A stretch of DNA of 64,000 bases from Cristatella mucedo. Its lineage: Eukaryota; Bryozoa; Phylactolaemata; Cristatellidae. Position numbers and translations under genes: made by a program. The DNA lies in assembly GCA_009760855.2 (NCBI GenBank), contig WPIO01000001.1, positions 21,668,501 to 21,732,500 of the forward strand, read 5' to 3'. The notes under the pieces are model-generated. The model was not told the DNA's origin. It saw only the letters and a program-made list of their open reading frames with translations, and did no database searches. Below are positions 12,185 through 25,720 of this stretch, in pieces; the stretch's first letter is position 1; the number at the start of each line of letters is the position of its first letter.

Positions 12185-12499
12185 TGCCTTATTCTCTGTA
12201 GTAGCACCTGCTTAGTCTTAGGAAGAGAAACCTTGGCAATGTCCATTTTGGCGGACTTAACTAATCGGTGCATTCAACCTGCTACATATTTTCCCCTGAT
12301 TAGTAAGTGTTATGTCCTAGCTTCAAATGCCCCAGAACTGATATGAAGTGGCCATTGTTTCCTACAAACTTTACTTTTGTGACCAAAACAACGATTCACT
12401 TGTAATTTAACCTACTCTCGATGACAACGGACAAATTTGCATTTCGTGGTTCGCGTTTAGTCAGAAACAGCTGCAAATGAATTGCAAATAATATGTATT

Positions 12500-13595
12500 T
12501 ACTTAGAAGTCATAAAAAATGACTTCTGAAAAGGGTTCAGACATGAGCGTCAAGGATATGGACTTTGACGGACATTCCGCATCTCATTTTGGCACAGTTC
12601 TTTATTAGAGCTTGAGCCAACTGCTTCTAGTTGTCAGCCTTTGATCGCTCAGAAGGCCTCGAGCCACTGCTATGTAACCAGTTTAAGCTGCTTTCTCCAT
12701 CCTGCTCAGCTTCTTGGTGAATTCGTCACACTCAACGGTATTCTTTATCTGTGGTCCAGCAAAGGTACCTGCTTCGACATTTGCCTCCGATAGCTGTGGA
12801 AACCCATCTTGGAGGTACTTAAAAGCTGTTGACTCTCTATCCGGAGCCATGAAAAATTGCTTAATGAGGCCTTATTTGATTTGCAATGGTGGCCATCGTA
12901 CCTTTCCTGAGTCTGCCAGAGGCTTCTTTTTTGATGCTGCTCTTTCCTACAGAGAGCTGGGTCTGCTGCTGTGGCCAGTCGGTTTTGTGCTGTGGTCAGT
13001 CGGCACCTTAGTGGCCCCGGCTGTCCCATAGGCAAAGAGAAAAAGGCAACTTTGTGAAATTGCCTTGGAGGCTTATTAGGAATGACGGAATTTTGAAGTC
13101 TTCATTGACCTCCCAGCCTCAGTCACAGTCACCATACTTCAACGCACTCGGTAACATCTTGACGACTGGCGTGGTTCTCTTCGATAAATATAGAGTGAAC
13201 CGTAGGAAGTGTCTAATAAAAAAACTTGCTACCGTCATGAAGCAACCTGGCTTTGAGGCTCCTCGAGGAACTCTCAATGAATAGGCCACTCGAATTACAT
13301 AACAGCATTACATTAGCATTAGCATTAGCATTACAGCGCATTACAGCTGATTCCTTCTAGCCGGGAAATTTTTTTTGCTGAAGGACAGCCTATCTTGCCA
13401 ATTAAAGAAGTTTGAAAAAGGTTGCGATACTTTCTTTGATTATTTGCTTTTAATCCTTCATCCAATGGGTTCAACTCCGTGAGCCCAGGCCTCAGAAGCT
13501 CAGCATTAAAAAGGTCTTTGATCAGATGTTCGAGGTCTTTCTGATTGGGAAGTATGACTTTTTCTCTTTAGCAAAGTCTGTAAAATTGTAATCTG
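12500..13595 (-). pseudogene. decayed copy of a multicopy invertebrate repeat-associated protein
   Basis: Read on the minus strand across frameshifts and stops, the segment keeps a recognisable order of motifs. Near 13.5 kb is an AELLRPGLTELNPLDEG stretch. Then come SRSLKARLLHDGSKF (about 13250), GWEVNEDFKIPSFL then FTKLPFSLCLWDSR (about 13040-13120), and PPLQIK-GLIKQFF (about 12870). FKYLQDGFPQLSEANVEAGT then FAGPQIKN (about 12740-12820) and CGMSVKVHILDAHV (about 12550) finish the series. From memory this matches a protein family present in very many copies in arthropod and other invertebrate genomes, usually annotated as uncharacterized and probably carried by a mobile element. I know no biochemical function for it. 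The copy has several in-frame stops and at least two frame changes, so it is non-functional. The shorter + frame at 12714-13031 is its shadow. Confidence 0.7.
13300..13345. repeat. short (CATTAG)n-type repeat
   Basis: A few copies of ATTAGC and ATTACA in tandem. They lie inside the decayed protein copy and may mark a small insertion that disrupts it. Confidence 0.6.
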
Positions 13596-16050
13596 GATCT
13601 GCAGTATCTTTCTTGCCATCCGACTTTCTGCTCTCTCCTAAAGATCGGATAAAAAGACCGGACCGGAAAAAGACCGGACTAAAGACCAGACTAAAGACCA
13701 GAGAAAGATCAGATGATCCTTCTCCGGAAGGATAGCGATGGAGTGTTCAGGGTAGTGTGGTACTAGAGAGATGGATCAAGGGATGTGTGCATGCAAGATG
13801 GGAGGCATGCCCTTGTCAGTTCGAAGTTCAGAAGGATCCTCTATGCAGAAGTAGTAGCTGCTTGAGTGGTCAGTCGGTTCCTGCCACATTCATGGGATGG
13901 CAAACTTAGCAGCTCTCCTGTCTCCCCCCCCCGAATTCAGTCTGTAAATGTACCAGAATTATATAAATTAAAACGATGTATTCATATTACCTAGTATAGT
14001 GTTCAAGCGATTTCGTCTAGTGAGCAGCAATAGTTCGCCTTACCCTCACGAGTTCTCTGGCAGTGTTGACATGTGAAACGAAGTGCTCAGGGCTGGTCTT
14101 GATTACCGACAGGTATACCGAAGTATGCTTTATAGGCTTTGTAAATGTTAGCATGCGCTTTCACGGATTACACTTTGGCTCTTTACTTGATAGATTTTCT
14201 GCATACCTTGCAAAATGCATCTGCTTCGTGGAAGCAACCATTGATGCATTTTCGATCAAATGTTGCTCTTCACTTTGGAAACTCGGCAATGCAATTAGCT
14301 AAAATGCTCGTTTAAGGCATATGTACTGTTAGACTTCTATGAATACTACTTTATAGTGCTATATCTGCTTAACCCTAACTAATTTGGGTAGTATTACACA
14401 CGTATGCTACATGTGCAAAGCTGACGTATGTACATTGCCTAACAGCAAAACCGGAGTTTCAAAATATCGCTGCCCTGACCACAGAAGCAAAGTTTTTGTG
14501 GAACACTAGTCAGCTATTTTGTATTGATTTTAAGCTTAGGGATCAGGAAAGCACAATTTTTACGTAAGGACACAAAATTAACTGAAATCTGTCACTTGGT
14601 GAAATTGGACATTTTTGTTTTGCCCTGAGAGACCTAAATCTCTTTATAGGCACTTTGTATATATATGCTAGAAAGGAGGTATGCATTACAAGCAAGATTG
14701 TGTTGATATCTTGGCAAAATTACTACAACCATTTTTGAATTAATCAGTTGATGCATTTTCATGCCTTTAAGCTAAAAAGTGATTCGAATGGCAGTGGGTT
14801 TCAGAAAGCTGCAGCCTTGTTTTTGCACAAGTGAAGCCGGCCAGCCACAATCCTAAGAGTGATTGCGTAGCCGAGTGATTTCTTGCAAACAGCTTTGGTT
14901 TTGAATAAACCAATAAAGGGTCCCAAAGTCTTAAATATATGCCGAATTTAATATTAAACATGAAGGTGCAACTCAGACCCCGGGTGGGAAGTGTGTTGTA
15001 ATACAAGCAGGTAGAACTGCAGTGGCGATGCAGCGACAGTGCTTTAAATACAGCAGCCATTCAATGCACCTGGCTTCTTAGGGCAAGTATAATGTTTCTG
15101 CTGTATTGTTTGTCACTAGGGTTTCCTTTTTGTGATTTGGACGAAAGCTCATCTGCTGACTGCCTCCATTCAGGCAATTACTACTGCCTGCATCGTCGCA
15201 CACCAACTTGCGGTGGCCTCTTAAGTAGTATGCTCTGATATAGCTGTGTAATTTTAATTTCACCTACGATTTTCACATTATAAGCACCGGACACATGTAA
15301 TATGTATATGACGTACGTATACATATTCTATGTGTCGATCGCTGTTGTTGGCCTCCTAGTCAGGCTTTGCACTGAATGAGGGTCTAAAGAAAAAGAGGTG
15401 ACAGCACAGATCAGAACACTCGTGTGTGAATATTTTGTTCGATGGGATCGACCCGGAGGGCATCGAAAGAGATTCTAGGACAAGTACTTGTCGGTGCGTG
15501 CCCGGTGTTCGGTTTGTGGCCAGCACCTGCCTGCCTGCCGGAGACTAAGAGAGGTGCTGCACCTCCGAGAAAACGGCCAAGGAAAAAAGGGCTGCACAAA
15601 AACCGTCACAATGGTGTTCATAAGCATGCCTGAGAAACGTCCGAGAAGATCGTCAGCTATCTTGACAGTATTGATTGTTTTGAGGTCCATGCCTTATTTA
15701 CAGCATCACCCGAGCAGTCGTGTGTTCTAGGTGTTTTGTCTTTGGGAAGTCCGTGGATGTCCGATACTCTACGTACTGCCGTGTTCTCAAGTTCAAATGG
15801 CCTCCTACCTCTTGCTAAGAGAGTTGACAGTGTGTGGACATGCGCAAGCAGTCGGAGAGTCCCTTTTCGACCCAGTCGATGAATCAGTCTTGTCAACGAC
15901 CTTACCTGTACAGCTACAAGGCTAACGTGTCTGCATAGCTTCTTGCCGGCAGAACATTACTGCTGTGCTGTGACACATCCACATGGAGCAGTGCACACCA
16001 TACCTCGGTGCCCTTGTGGATTTCCTACCAGCCTCGAATAATATTAATAA
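13596..16050. other. spacer with only minor repeats
   Basis: Near 13645-13715 the motif AAAGACCGGACT repeats imperfectly. At 14622-14663 a short minus-strand relic (GAGAGACCTAAATCTCTTTA) resembles the LINE/SINE tail. Frames at 14063-14302, 14767-15060 and 15411-15925 show no domain, and overlapping frames on both strands argue against a gene. Near 16055-16095 is another weak SINE-tail relic (CAAGAGAACTTAACCTCTG). Confidence 0.35.
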
Positions 16051-16518
16051 TTAGGTCGTTTGTATTGTGCCACAAGAGAACTTAACCTCTGTCGGGACAT
16101 ATTACAACTCGCTGCAAGAGAATCAAGACTCTGGCTAGTGAAATGCACTGTATCAAGCATGCAAAAGAAGTATCATGCTTAGACTAGCATGCTAAATAAA
16201 GCAAGCATTATGTCTTTCAAAGCTACCGATTAGTAAGACGTCTGGCTAGTAGCATGCACCGAATCGTGGACAGATACGCATGCAAAGTGCGCCAAAAAAA
16301 AACGACAAGTTCACTGGAGCCAAGGGTCAGAGCTGACCCGATCACTTTCTTCTTTAACTGATACGTGAAAGATCAAAGGTCATTCATTGTAAGGTAGTTT
16401 TTGGGACATATGAGCTTCAGGCTCGATCACCAAACGATTTCAGTGTAGGGCAAGGAACGGCAAGAAGATTGGATGCTGAGCAGCTGGTGGTTCGAGAGCA
16501 CAAGGGGGTCCGATAAGT

Positions 16519-17358
16519 AATAATAATAATGATGATAATAATGCACTTGATAAAGCGCCCTCAGAGAACTCAATCTCTCTCTCTAGGCGCTTTACATTTG
16601 CTGTAAAGTGAAATGCAATTGAATGGTAAGTAAAATCATGCTTGAAAAACAGACGAAATGAATGATATGGTTAGGGGTGACATGCACAGGGTCAGCATGC
16701 AAATGTGGTTAGTGGCAGCATGCACAGTGTCAGCATGCATAAGCACATCAAGGACGAATCACAGGGACCCACTAAATGCTGTCCTAAATAGGTGTGCTAT
16801 TAGGTTCTTTTTAAATGTGGTCAAGTCAGGGGATGCTCAGGCACAAGTCGGGAGTGAGTTCCAGGCTTTGGGAGCATACGAACTAAATGCACGGTCTCCA
16901 AAGGATTTAAGGTTTGTACGAGGTATTTGTTGACTGTTGAATTCCGAAAAGCGGGTGGCCTGATGGGGGGGAGTATATCTGAGAGATAGGCTGGAGCCAA
17001 AGAATGAAGTGACCTAAAAGTGAGCGACAAAACCTTGAAGTCAATCCGTTGCTTGACTGGTAGCCAGTGCAGGTCGGCGAGAAGTGGTGTGATGTGGCAA
17101 CTGTGACGCTCACGACAGACAAGCCTAGCTGTTTAACAGTTTAGCAACGAGTTTAGCACCAGCTGCAATCGCCTGATCGCACATGCTGGTAGGCCAGTAA
17201 GCAGTGAGTTGCAGAAGTCGAGACTGGATGTCACGAATGCATGGACCAACTTGGACGTGGTATCCTTATCTAAACAAGCCCGAATTTTAACAATGTTATG
17301 AAGCTGAAAATAGGCAGATTTGACTGTGGAGCTGATATGGTCGTCTAAGTAGGCTGGT
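16519..17358 (-). mobile_element. 5'-truncated LINE family A copy
   Basis: The 3' end lies at the left, with (AAT)n, GCACTTGATAAAGCGCCCTC and CTCTAGGCGCTTTACATTTG. On the minus strand the ORF end follows (FRSLHSLAPAYLSDILP, TNLKSFGD-type, NSLP), then TSRLDFCNSLLTGLPACAIR and KSAYFQLHNIVKIRACLDKD near 17.2-17.35 kb. Several small deletions and insertions break the frame, for example in the segment before 16980 and near 17140. The copy stops abruptly near 17358. Confidence 0.88.
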
Positions 17359-17485
17359 ACAAGCAAGAGGAGTGGTCTGCAAGCCAGATTGAGAATCTTG
17401 AAATCGAGTCGATACTTGATAAAAAAAAAAAGCCAGTGAAGCTCCGAGTGAAGTGATGCTGTGTGGCAGCAGCTATACCACAGAT
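17359..17485 (-). mobile_element. older LINE relic next to the family A copy
   Basis: GAGAATCTTGAAATCGAGTC, then a run of A, then GCCAGTGAAGCTC and GAAGTGATG, follow the same order as the LINE segment at 30.77-30.84 kb (AATCTTGAAGTCGATGCG ... CGGCGTGATATGG). It is heavily diverged and short. Confidence 0.45.
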
Positions 17486-18496
17486 GGCAGACCAGCCGAA
17501 CTGCTTAGTTTTTCGCCAGTTGCCGGTGATTCACGGCACTGGCCGGACGTCCTGATTAAAGGGAAGTGATACAGCATGCCCCTCCACCCTCATGCTTGGT
17601 AGCATCGTCAACGCCTCCTTAGTCTTGTAACACTACGCCCAAGTTCCTCTACACTGCCGAAATGGCTGGCAGGCAGGCATGCACCCTGCATGCACTTTGT
17701 CACGGCAGCTCACCCTGGCCTGTGTGGCCAATAACTGAGCACCTAGCTACCTCCCTTCAGTGCCAGGAACTTGTCAGCAGCAGGTTTTAGCAGCTTAACC
17801 TTGCCTGGCACTGCTATACCGTCTGGCAGGCAACCTGCCCTCGAGCAGGTGACATAGTTGTAAGGGTGAGCCTGTTGCTAAGAAGGTAAATAATGGACTG
17901 GGTGTCTATGTAAGTGTGCAACCTTGTTCGGCATTTGTTCGTCCTTGTGGGTCGGGGGCCGTGAGCTACTCACGAAGGAGTAGCTTTGAGACGTACAATG
18001 GCTGCACGCACACCAGTCCTGGCCGCGAATGACACTTTCCAGTAGCAATCACGTGGGCTGTCCGACAGTGTGCACACACTCACTGCAGCTCGAATGCCTG
18101 GCAGCAGACCACCGGGCCACAGCTGACAGCTAGCCATTGCTATGCAGGCTTAGTTTTATTAATTTTCTTGGCCGAGCACCAAAGTCCTACCCGAAGTCTG
18201 CCGGATTTGTGGCTTGGCCGGCAGCTTGGCTAGCTGCTGAAGCAGTCTTCCCTTATCGGTCGTGTGTGCGGTCGGTGTCTGTTGTTAGGCATGCCTCAGG
18301 GCCTGCACAGCTGCTCGGTGCTGTGGTCACGTGCATGACCTGGGGGGGATGTGGGAGTAGGCACTCAGACTGTCTGTGAGTGCACTGCTGCTGAGCGAAT
18401 GCAGTTTAACCGCTAGCCAACGACCGCCGAGCTAGCCGTTGTCTGTGCGACTGCAGTCAGCAGTGCTTCCCGCTCTCTTCCTTCTTCCTCCTCGCC
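17486..18496. other. spacer, nothing recognised
   Basis: No copy of the window's repeat families and no frame with a recognisable domain. The + frame at 18137-18379 is 80 residues without features. Confidence 0.4.
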
Positions 18497-18655
18497 CTCT
18501 CGTTTGGCCCACTATTTAAAGTGCTCGGCTTTGGCAAAAAAGGTCAAGACCATTGTATTTGCCGGCCGAGGTCGTGGGCTCGAGCCTCGTGGCATATGCA
18601 AAGCGCCTGGATAGAGATTAAGTTCTCGTAGGGCACTCTGCAAGCGAATTACATC
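18497..18655 (+). mobile_element. tRNA-derived SINE, family 1
   Basis: A-box region TTTGGCCCACTATTTAAAG, B box CGTGGGCTCGAGCC near 18573-18586, then AAGCGCCTGGATAGAGATTA and AGTTCTCGTAGGGC. The order is the same as in the copy at 37.9 kb. It is moderately diverged. Confidence 0.75.
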
Positions 18656-18989
18656 ATATTTGTCGTTTTTGGCCTCCAAACTTGTGGTGGTGGCAGGAGG
18701 CAAAATCCCATCTTTCGTGCAGACGAAGCTTTCTCACCAGCATTCTTAGCTGGCTGAACTTGGCTGCTTGCCAGCGACATGGTTGCTTTGATGGTTCGGG
18801 GAGGCGCTGAGAAGGCCTATCCCCGACTGGCACCCCCAGACCGTTGGCTGACAAGTGGCTGATAGCTGTGTTGGTTTTGTGTGGTTTTGGTTTACTGCTA
18901 ATTTGTTTTCGTGCTGTTTTGGATTTGTGCTATCTCTCAGACTAACCACTGTGGAGCCGTGGGAAGAAGCACTGCCTGGCCGTCGTGGT

Positions 18990-20069
<1,080 letters not shown>

Positions 20070-23000
20070 CAGCATTCTAAAAGCCACCCAGTCGATGTGG
20101 AGCTGTGCAGCAGACTCTGTCAACAACCGTTTCACCCGCCACGACGGATATGCGAAGCTGGGTTATCGGATGTGCCTAGCCGGGTGATCAGCAAATAATC
20201 TTAGTGTCGGTTCAGAAGATAAATTAGAAGGGTATTTCCCATACCGAGCAGTTTGCAGTGAGTGGATACCACATGCCTGGAGGTGGGGTGGGGTGTGATG
20301 TCGCAAGCAAGGCAGTCACTCATAGAGCTGCTTGCAGCAGGCGAACTTGGGTCTTCTGACAGTTATTCAGCAAGTGCAGACCTGCTGAACCGGATCTGTA
20401 GCAGCCCAGCCTCTTCCCTAGTGGGCATCTTCGAAATGAGAGGCAACTTCCTGCAAAGCAACATCAAGAAAGCGCTTGGCCCAACAAAGGTAATATCGTG
20501 AGCATGGTCTCCCGGGTCCGCACTGCCTTGTAAAGAGGCCCTGTAAAGAGGCAGGTATGCCCGTCGTGCCCAATCTAACATACAAAGCTCGCATGTATAG
20601 ATCGCATTCACGAGGTCAAAGCTTCATCTTCGATCAGGTCGAAAGTGAGGCTAGAAAAGCAAGGTCATACAGCGTAGACATGGTTCTTGGATGAAAGTTC
20701 TTTACCCACTGTGTCCTTAGCCCTAACATAAACGAGCTGCCATGTAATGCGATGCCGGAAATAGTCAGACCCTCACTGCCATATTTCTATCGGCGATTTT
20801 AAAGGACTACTGGCTTCGATTGCTAGTTCAATCGATCCTTGCTGAAGGTCATGTCTCTAGCTCAGTTCAGCTTCCGGCCGAAGAAAGTGGGCTGGCAATA
20901 TCCCGAAGCGTCCGAGACAGAATAAAAAGACGATTGGATGTGAATGAAACAGCTAGGTGGAAGCTTCCAGTGAGTCAGGGATCAGTCTTGGCATTCGGAA
21001 ACCGGTTGCTTCACACTGTTTCAGGGTTCTGGCTAACAACGACTCCGAGGGTTGATCACTCTGAACATTCTTGGCAGGCTTGCTTATTCTTTAACCCTTT
21101 CTATTTCCTTCTCGTTCTCTCCTACACTGTCTCCCATGGTCTCTATGTCTGGACTGGGATGGAAGGATGCACACTCCTGCTATCGCTGAATGAATGAACA
21201 CACAGATTTGTGTGACTATTGCAGACCAAAACGCTCATTGGGCCTCCAGGGAACAGTCTTGAGGGCTCGCGAAAAGAAGCCACGAAATGGTCCCACTTTT
21301 GAGGTTTAGCTAGCTATTTTCGGGCACGTCTATGGACGAGGAATTCCATTGAGTTAGGGCACTAAGCCCCAATGATTGACGGATGACTAACCGTGCTGCA
21401 CTTCCTGAGCTGGACCAGCCACTGAAAGGCAGCCCAGTCATCGAGCCCAGTCAGTGCGTGGCCTGACTTCTTTCTGGACAGGGTGCAGGATGTAGCTACA
21501 GGGGATCTTGCTAATTGTGCCCATCAATGCAAGGGCAAGGGCCTTGTTGGACATGCGAATTCTACAGCAGCCGGCTGTGGGGCTACTTGCCTGCGGAGCC
21601 TGCATTCGCAATGCAGCCCAAATCTCAGCCAGTCAGGTTCTGTATGATCCGCGGCTGGGGGAAGGTTTCCTTCCAGGTTTGCATTTCGCAGCATCAGAGC
21701 CTACAGCTCGGGCAGGGGGTGTGTGTCGAAGCCACTTTCTGTCATGTGAACCGATTGATGTCGCGGCTGTCTCTTGTCTGGGTGGCAGTTAGCAACAGTA
21801 GGAGACAACCAGAGCTCTGTCTGATGAGCGAAGGCAGGCCCAAAGGCTGAGCAGACAGAGCTCAAGGGTGAACGAAAACAGCCAAATCCGAGGATCAGTC
21901 CGTAGGAAAGTGCCCGAATATGAGGTCGCTAAAATGCTATAATTTGCGAATGAAAAGTCAACCAGCTCACGAATTCATAAATCAATCATTCTGTCTGATG
22001 CAATGCCTGCCAAAGCCCAAGCAATGTTGCAGCTAAGAGTGATTGATTTTTAGAGACCGCTGGGTCAGGACATGCCCCAGCTGCAGACGAGTGGCTAAAA
22101 CATGACCTTAAATTTTAGTCAACGGAGCATTTTGAAGTGAGATAACCTATCCAATTTCCTTGCCCTCAGAGCTTATAGCCGACAGCACAGGGTTCATTCT
22201 TCCGACTGCACACAATTCACAAATTGACTCGATGCAGTCAAACTATTGGGTGCCCAAAGTTTGTATAGGTGCACGCTTTTCATTTCAGCTGTCCGGCACT
22301 TCCACGGGCCAGACTCTATCGGGGGGGGGGGGGCTGCTGCAATTATACCTAATAAATCCCTGCTGTTGAGCAGCTCAGCTGGTGCTAAAGGTAAACAAAA
22401 ATTTAGCTAATTCTAACAATAAATTGGTTGCTCTCACTGCAAACACACAGCGACATTTTATGCCATCGTACCTAAGCCCCTCAAAAGAACATTTGTAGCT
22501 CCATCTGGAGAGTCTGTCCAACAGGTCTCTTCTGTGTGGTATGTGTGGTGTTGGCCCTGTAGAGACTGTCCGTGATGGTACACCCCCTGCTTTTTAAGGC
22601 CTGAAGCCGAATGCCAGAAGCAGGCTAGCCTTTTCAGCAGGCCTCAACAGCTAATACAACGGCCTCCTTCTGGAGATTGATCTAGAAGGTCGCTGTCGAA
22701 GGTAGACTGCCCTCTGCAGCTTGTTTGAGCCCTCACCAAGCGTAGTAGCTCTCCCAGGAAGCCTGTTCGTCTCCTCAAAAGGATGCATTTCCAGCATTTG
22801 GTGCTTATTATTGGTGGGGGGGGGGAGTAGCACCAGCTGCTGCTACTGCCCCCCCATAATAAGTGAATGGCTCATTCTGCTGCAGTTGCTGCCCTCAGTG
22901 GCTACCACTATGGCTAATTACTGCTGTTGCTGCTGTATAATCTGCTGTAGATTTTGGGTGAATTTAATAGTCATGAGTTAATCAGTAGATCGCTTCTTTT

Positions 23001-24654
23001 ACCATTTATGGAATACTTATTGGTTCACTAGGGGGTTCAGATCACGGAGCAGCTAATTGACCCACAGTGGAGCATGATCTGAAAATAAGGGGTCGATCAT
23101 GGCGATCGTAGCTGAGGCTAGGGCATACTTCTCTCGGAAGAAAGAGGGAGGCAGCCTTAAGCCATGGTAGTTTGGGAGAGCAGGCAAGTGAGTCATGCTA
23201 CCCGGTCAATTCAGGGTAGTTCAACAGCCAGGGTTGACCTGTAGGGATAGCTTCTCGAAGAATCCAGGTAGGCGGGACACGTTTGTACAAATTGACAGGC
23301 CTTGTTTTAGCACTGGCTTCGGATGGAGAGTGATGTGCAGATGCCGATGACTGAAGCCTGGCAGAGAGATCGAACAGCAAAGCCTCGCTCTAAAGCCAGC
23401 TCTGAGGTGAGCACTTGTTGCTGTTATGGGTAGGGCGAGTGCTTGAGGGTGGGCCACCCCTCAAGTGTTGCCGGCTGCTCCCACCCTGTTGAACAGCTGG
23501 GGCACCCAGCAGACAAGCATGTAGCCACACAAACTGTACAGTGTGCAAAGTTGATCTAGCTAAGCTGCCACAGCTTGGATTCGGGTCTAGGTCCGACACG
23601 GCTTTCATGGTCCCATAGTTGCAATCCAGACTAGACATGTCCTTTGGGAGTGTGGGTTTCCTCGGGTCACCCTCAAGAACCTTAAAATACCAATCTCGAC
23701 CTCGGGCTGTAGGCAGGGACTTGTTTCACGGACAACTCCGTCGGTATACAACCAAAATTCATTAGTCGGGCAGGGTTATTTCGTACACTTTTTTAGCATC
23801 CAAGACATTTACAGTTAAATTTACATTGAATCTATTTTTGTTCCTTTTGTACGTACAGGATAACTACTAGCCAGTTTGGTTTGCATGTGGTTTCGATAGC
23901 ATCCATTCAAGAGACTGGCTTCAACCATCACATTTTAATGGGTCACACCCACCAGCTTAAACCTACATGCAAACTCTGTAGGTGGTGTTTAGGCTCTGTG
24001 TCCTTTTTGCACCTCGTTCAAGAAGAAACCATAGCAGCAATATCACATCTACAGTCGAACCTCTTGCTCTGCAAACCCTCTGCTGCTATTAATGCCTAAC
24101 CTCCCATGAGGCATGTAAGCATACATTTTTCGAAGTTGTGCCTACAGAGTTTGACATTTTTTTTTATCAACGACAAAACAAGATGGGCTCTTAACCAAGC
24201 AATAATTCTTAGCAATGATGATTCGTATGCTTTATTTACTTTGCATTATAAGTTATTTCTATCGTTAGTTTGACGGTGTTTTGATAACAGCAAGCACGGA
24301 TGTCTGCTGGGGGGGGGGGTTCCTGAGTAAATGGCATCGCCTTGGTTAGCTTCCTTTTGCTAAAGTCTCCCTCTGGCGCCCAACGAAGCAGACGCTTGCC
24401 CTGCCACGAGCTCTCCACTTGGTATTTTTTCGACCTCTAGTCTTACTTGTCTCAAGCTTTCTCTTGGTCCTTTGGCTTCTGAGGCACTGCACAATCGAAC
24501 CACTGCCAGTCCAGAAACCTCCTGCGCACCTCCAGAGCACTTAAAGTTCTCCAATGAGTTACTGGTGTTTATGGATTAGAGTTTATACCTGCAAATGAGC
24601 ATTTACAGGAAACACCGAGCATAATCGGTAGTGCGTGAGTCTGATCACCATGCC
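20070..24654. other. long spacer without recognised genes
   Basis: No member of the window's LINE or SINE families is clear here. Poly-G runs occur at about 22320-22333, 22815-22826 and 24309-24318. Open frames of 60-125 residues (for example 20820-21197 and 21515-21850) lack recognisable motifs and have overlapping rivals. A gene with small exons could be hidden here; I cannot see one. Confidence 0.35.
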
Positions 24655-25065
24655 CACTGAGCACTCGGCATCTCGCCTGGGCATGATTGGCATTGCGCAC
24701 GCAATGGTTTGGGTCCCATCTTAATTTGTACGAGCTGTCAACAGCCAGCGGTCATCCTGGGAGTTTTTCCAGTGCTGGGTATGCCATTAATCCATACCAG
24801 ATCTACTTCTTTTGCATTTTTGTACCTTCCTTCTTGTAGTTGTAATTGCTTGGAAAATTTAGGTTTGCATTTCCACACAGATGCTACACAGCTGTACCTG
24901 TGACTCGATGCTTCTGTGCCTTCCAGCACCTCCTCAAGTTCTCCAAACTTCCTTGTCGCAGGTTGTCTTGTCTTGCCTGCATTTGCCCTTGGCTGGCAGC
25001 TAACTTTTTCATATGGAATGGCTGTAACACTAACATAATAGTTTTGTGCAAACCTAGTACAGTCA
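24655..25065 (+). mobile_element. old, strongly diverged LINE family A relic
   Basis: TCTCGCCTGGGCATGATTGG at the left corresponds to the SSRLGITG motif of family A. Near 24860-24900 the catalytic segment reads HFHTDATQLYL where intact elements have [22 protein letters not shown] near 25035-25070 corresponds to TNLLVMGKPSVI. Many substitutions and indels mark it as one of the oldest copies here. The next element interrupts it at a TA. Confidence 0.6.
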
Positions 25066-25585
25066 TCCCTCGCCACTTTGCGCTTCGACTTTCGCGGCTT
25101 CACTCTATCGTGGTTTTATCAAATATATTCATCAAAAAGTTGATCGAGATGGTGAAAATGATAGTGTGCGCTCGGTTGTCTAAGTCAATCACACAGCCCG
25201 GCATCACAATTAAAATTAAGATTACTGTACGTACGGGCTGTTGGTCTATGCATTCGAGCAGCCCCACAAATCCTTCAACGTCAGCTGCAGCCTCTCATTG
25301 AGAGCAGTAACCATGCTCTTCTTTGCCGTGCAGTACACCTCTTCATCATCATCGAACAAATTCCGCTATTTTCACAAGTTAGCGGTTGTGTGTAAAGACT
25401 GCGCGTGTATAATTAAATGTACACTAATAATAATATGATATTTGTATTTTTTCTAATACGTCTTATTAATATTCTTTACTTTGTCTAACTTATTGTGTAA
25501 TACGGGTGTAATGGTGACTAAAAGGGTGTTATTTCATGTCCAGAGGGCTTTAATACTGTTAAAGCCGAACTAGAGGGTCGTGAAC
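25066..25585 (+). mobile_element. pogo/Tigger-like DNA transposon fragment or MITE
   Basis: It starts at TA followed by CAGTCATCCCTCGCC, ACTTTGCGCTTCGACTTTCG and GGCTTCACTCTATCG. From memory this is the usual terminal repeat of pogo/Tigger-type elements with a TA target. The right part (GGGTGTAATGGTGACTAAAA, GGGTGTTATTTCATGTC, AGAGGGCTTTAATA, AGAGGGTCGTGAACA) also fits the interior of that family. No transposase remains and the right terminal repeat is not seen. It interrupts the LINE relic on its left. Confidence 0.5.
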
Positions 25586-25720
25586 ATGAAAGTCCGGAAC
25601 TCGCTTCCGGCTTCTGTTGCCGCCTGCAATCACTTTGCATCATTTGACTCTCGGCTAAAGATGCAGCTATTCTGCTTGGCTTTCCCTGCAGCTTCCCCAC
25701 GGCAGCCTTGCCCTTTTTCG
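25586..25720 (+). mobile_element. C-terminal end of another LINE ORF2 (fragment)
   Basis: The + frame encodes VRNSLPASVAACNHFASFDS then RLKMQLF. This is the typical end of CR1/L2-type ORF2 proteins (WNSLP ... F+..LK..LF). The wording differs from families A and B, so it is a third LINE lineage. Its 5' part is absent and the 3' limit is uncertain. Confidence 0.6.
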
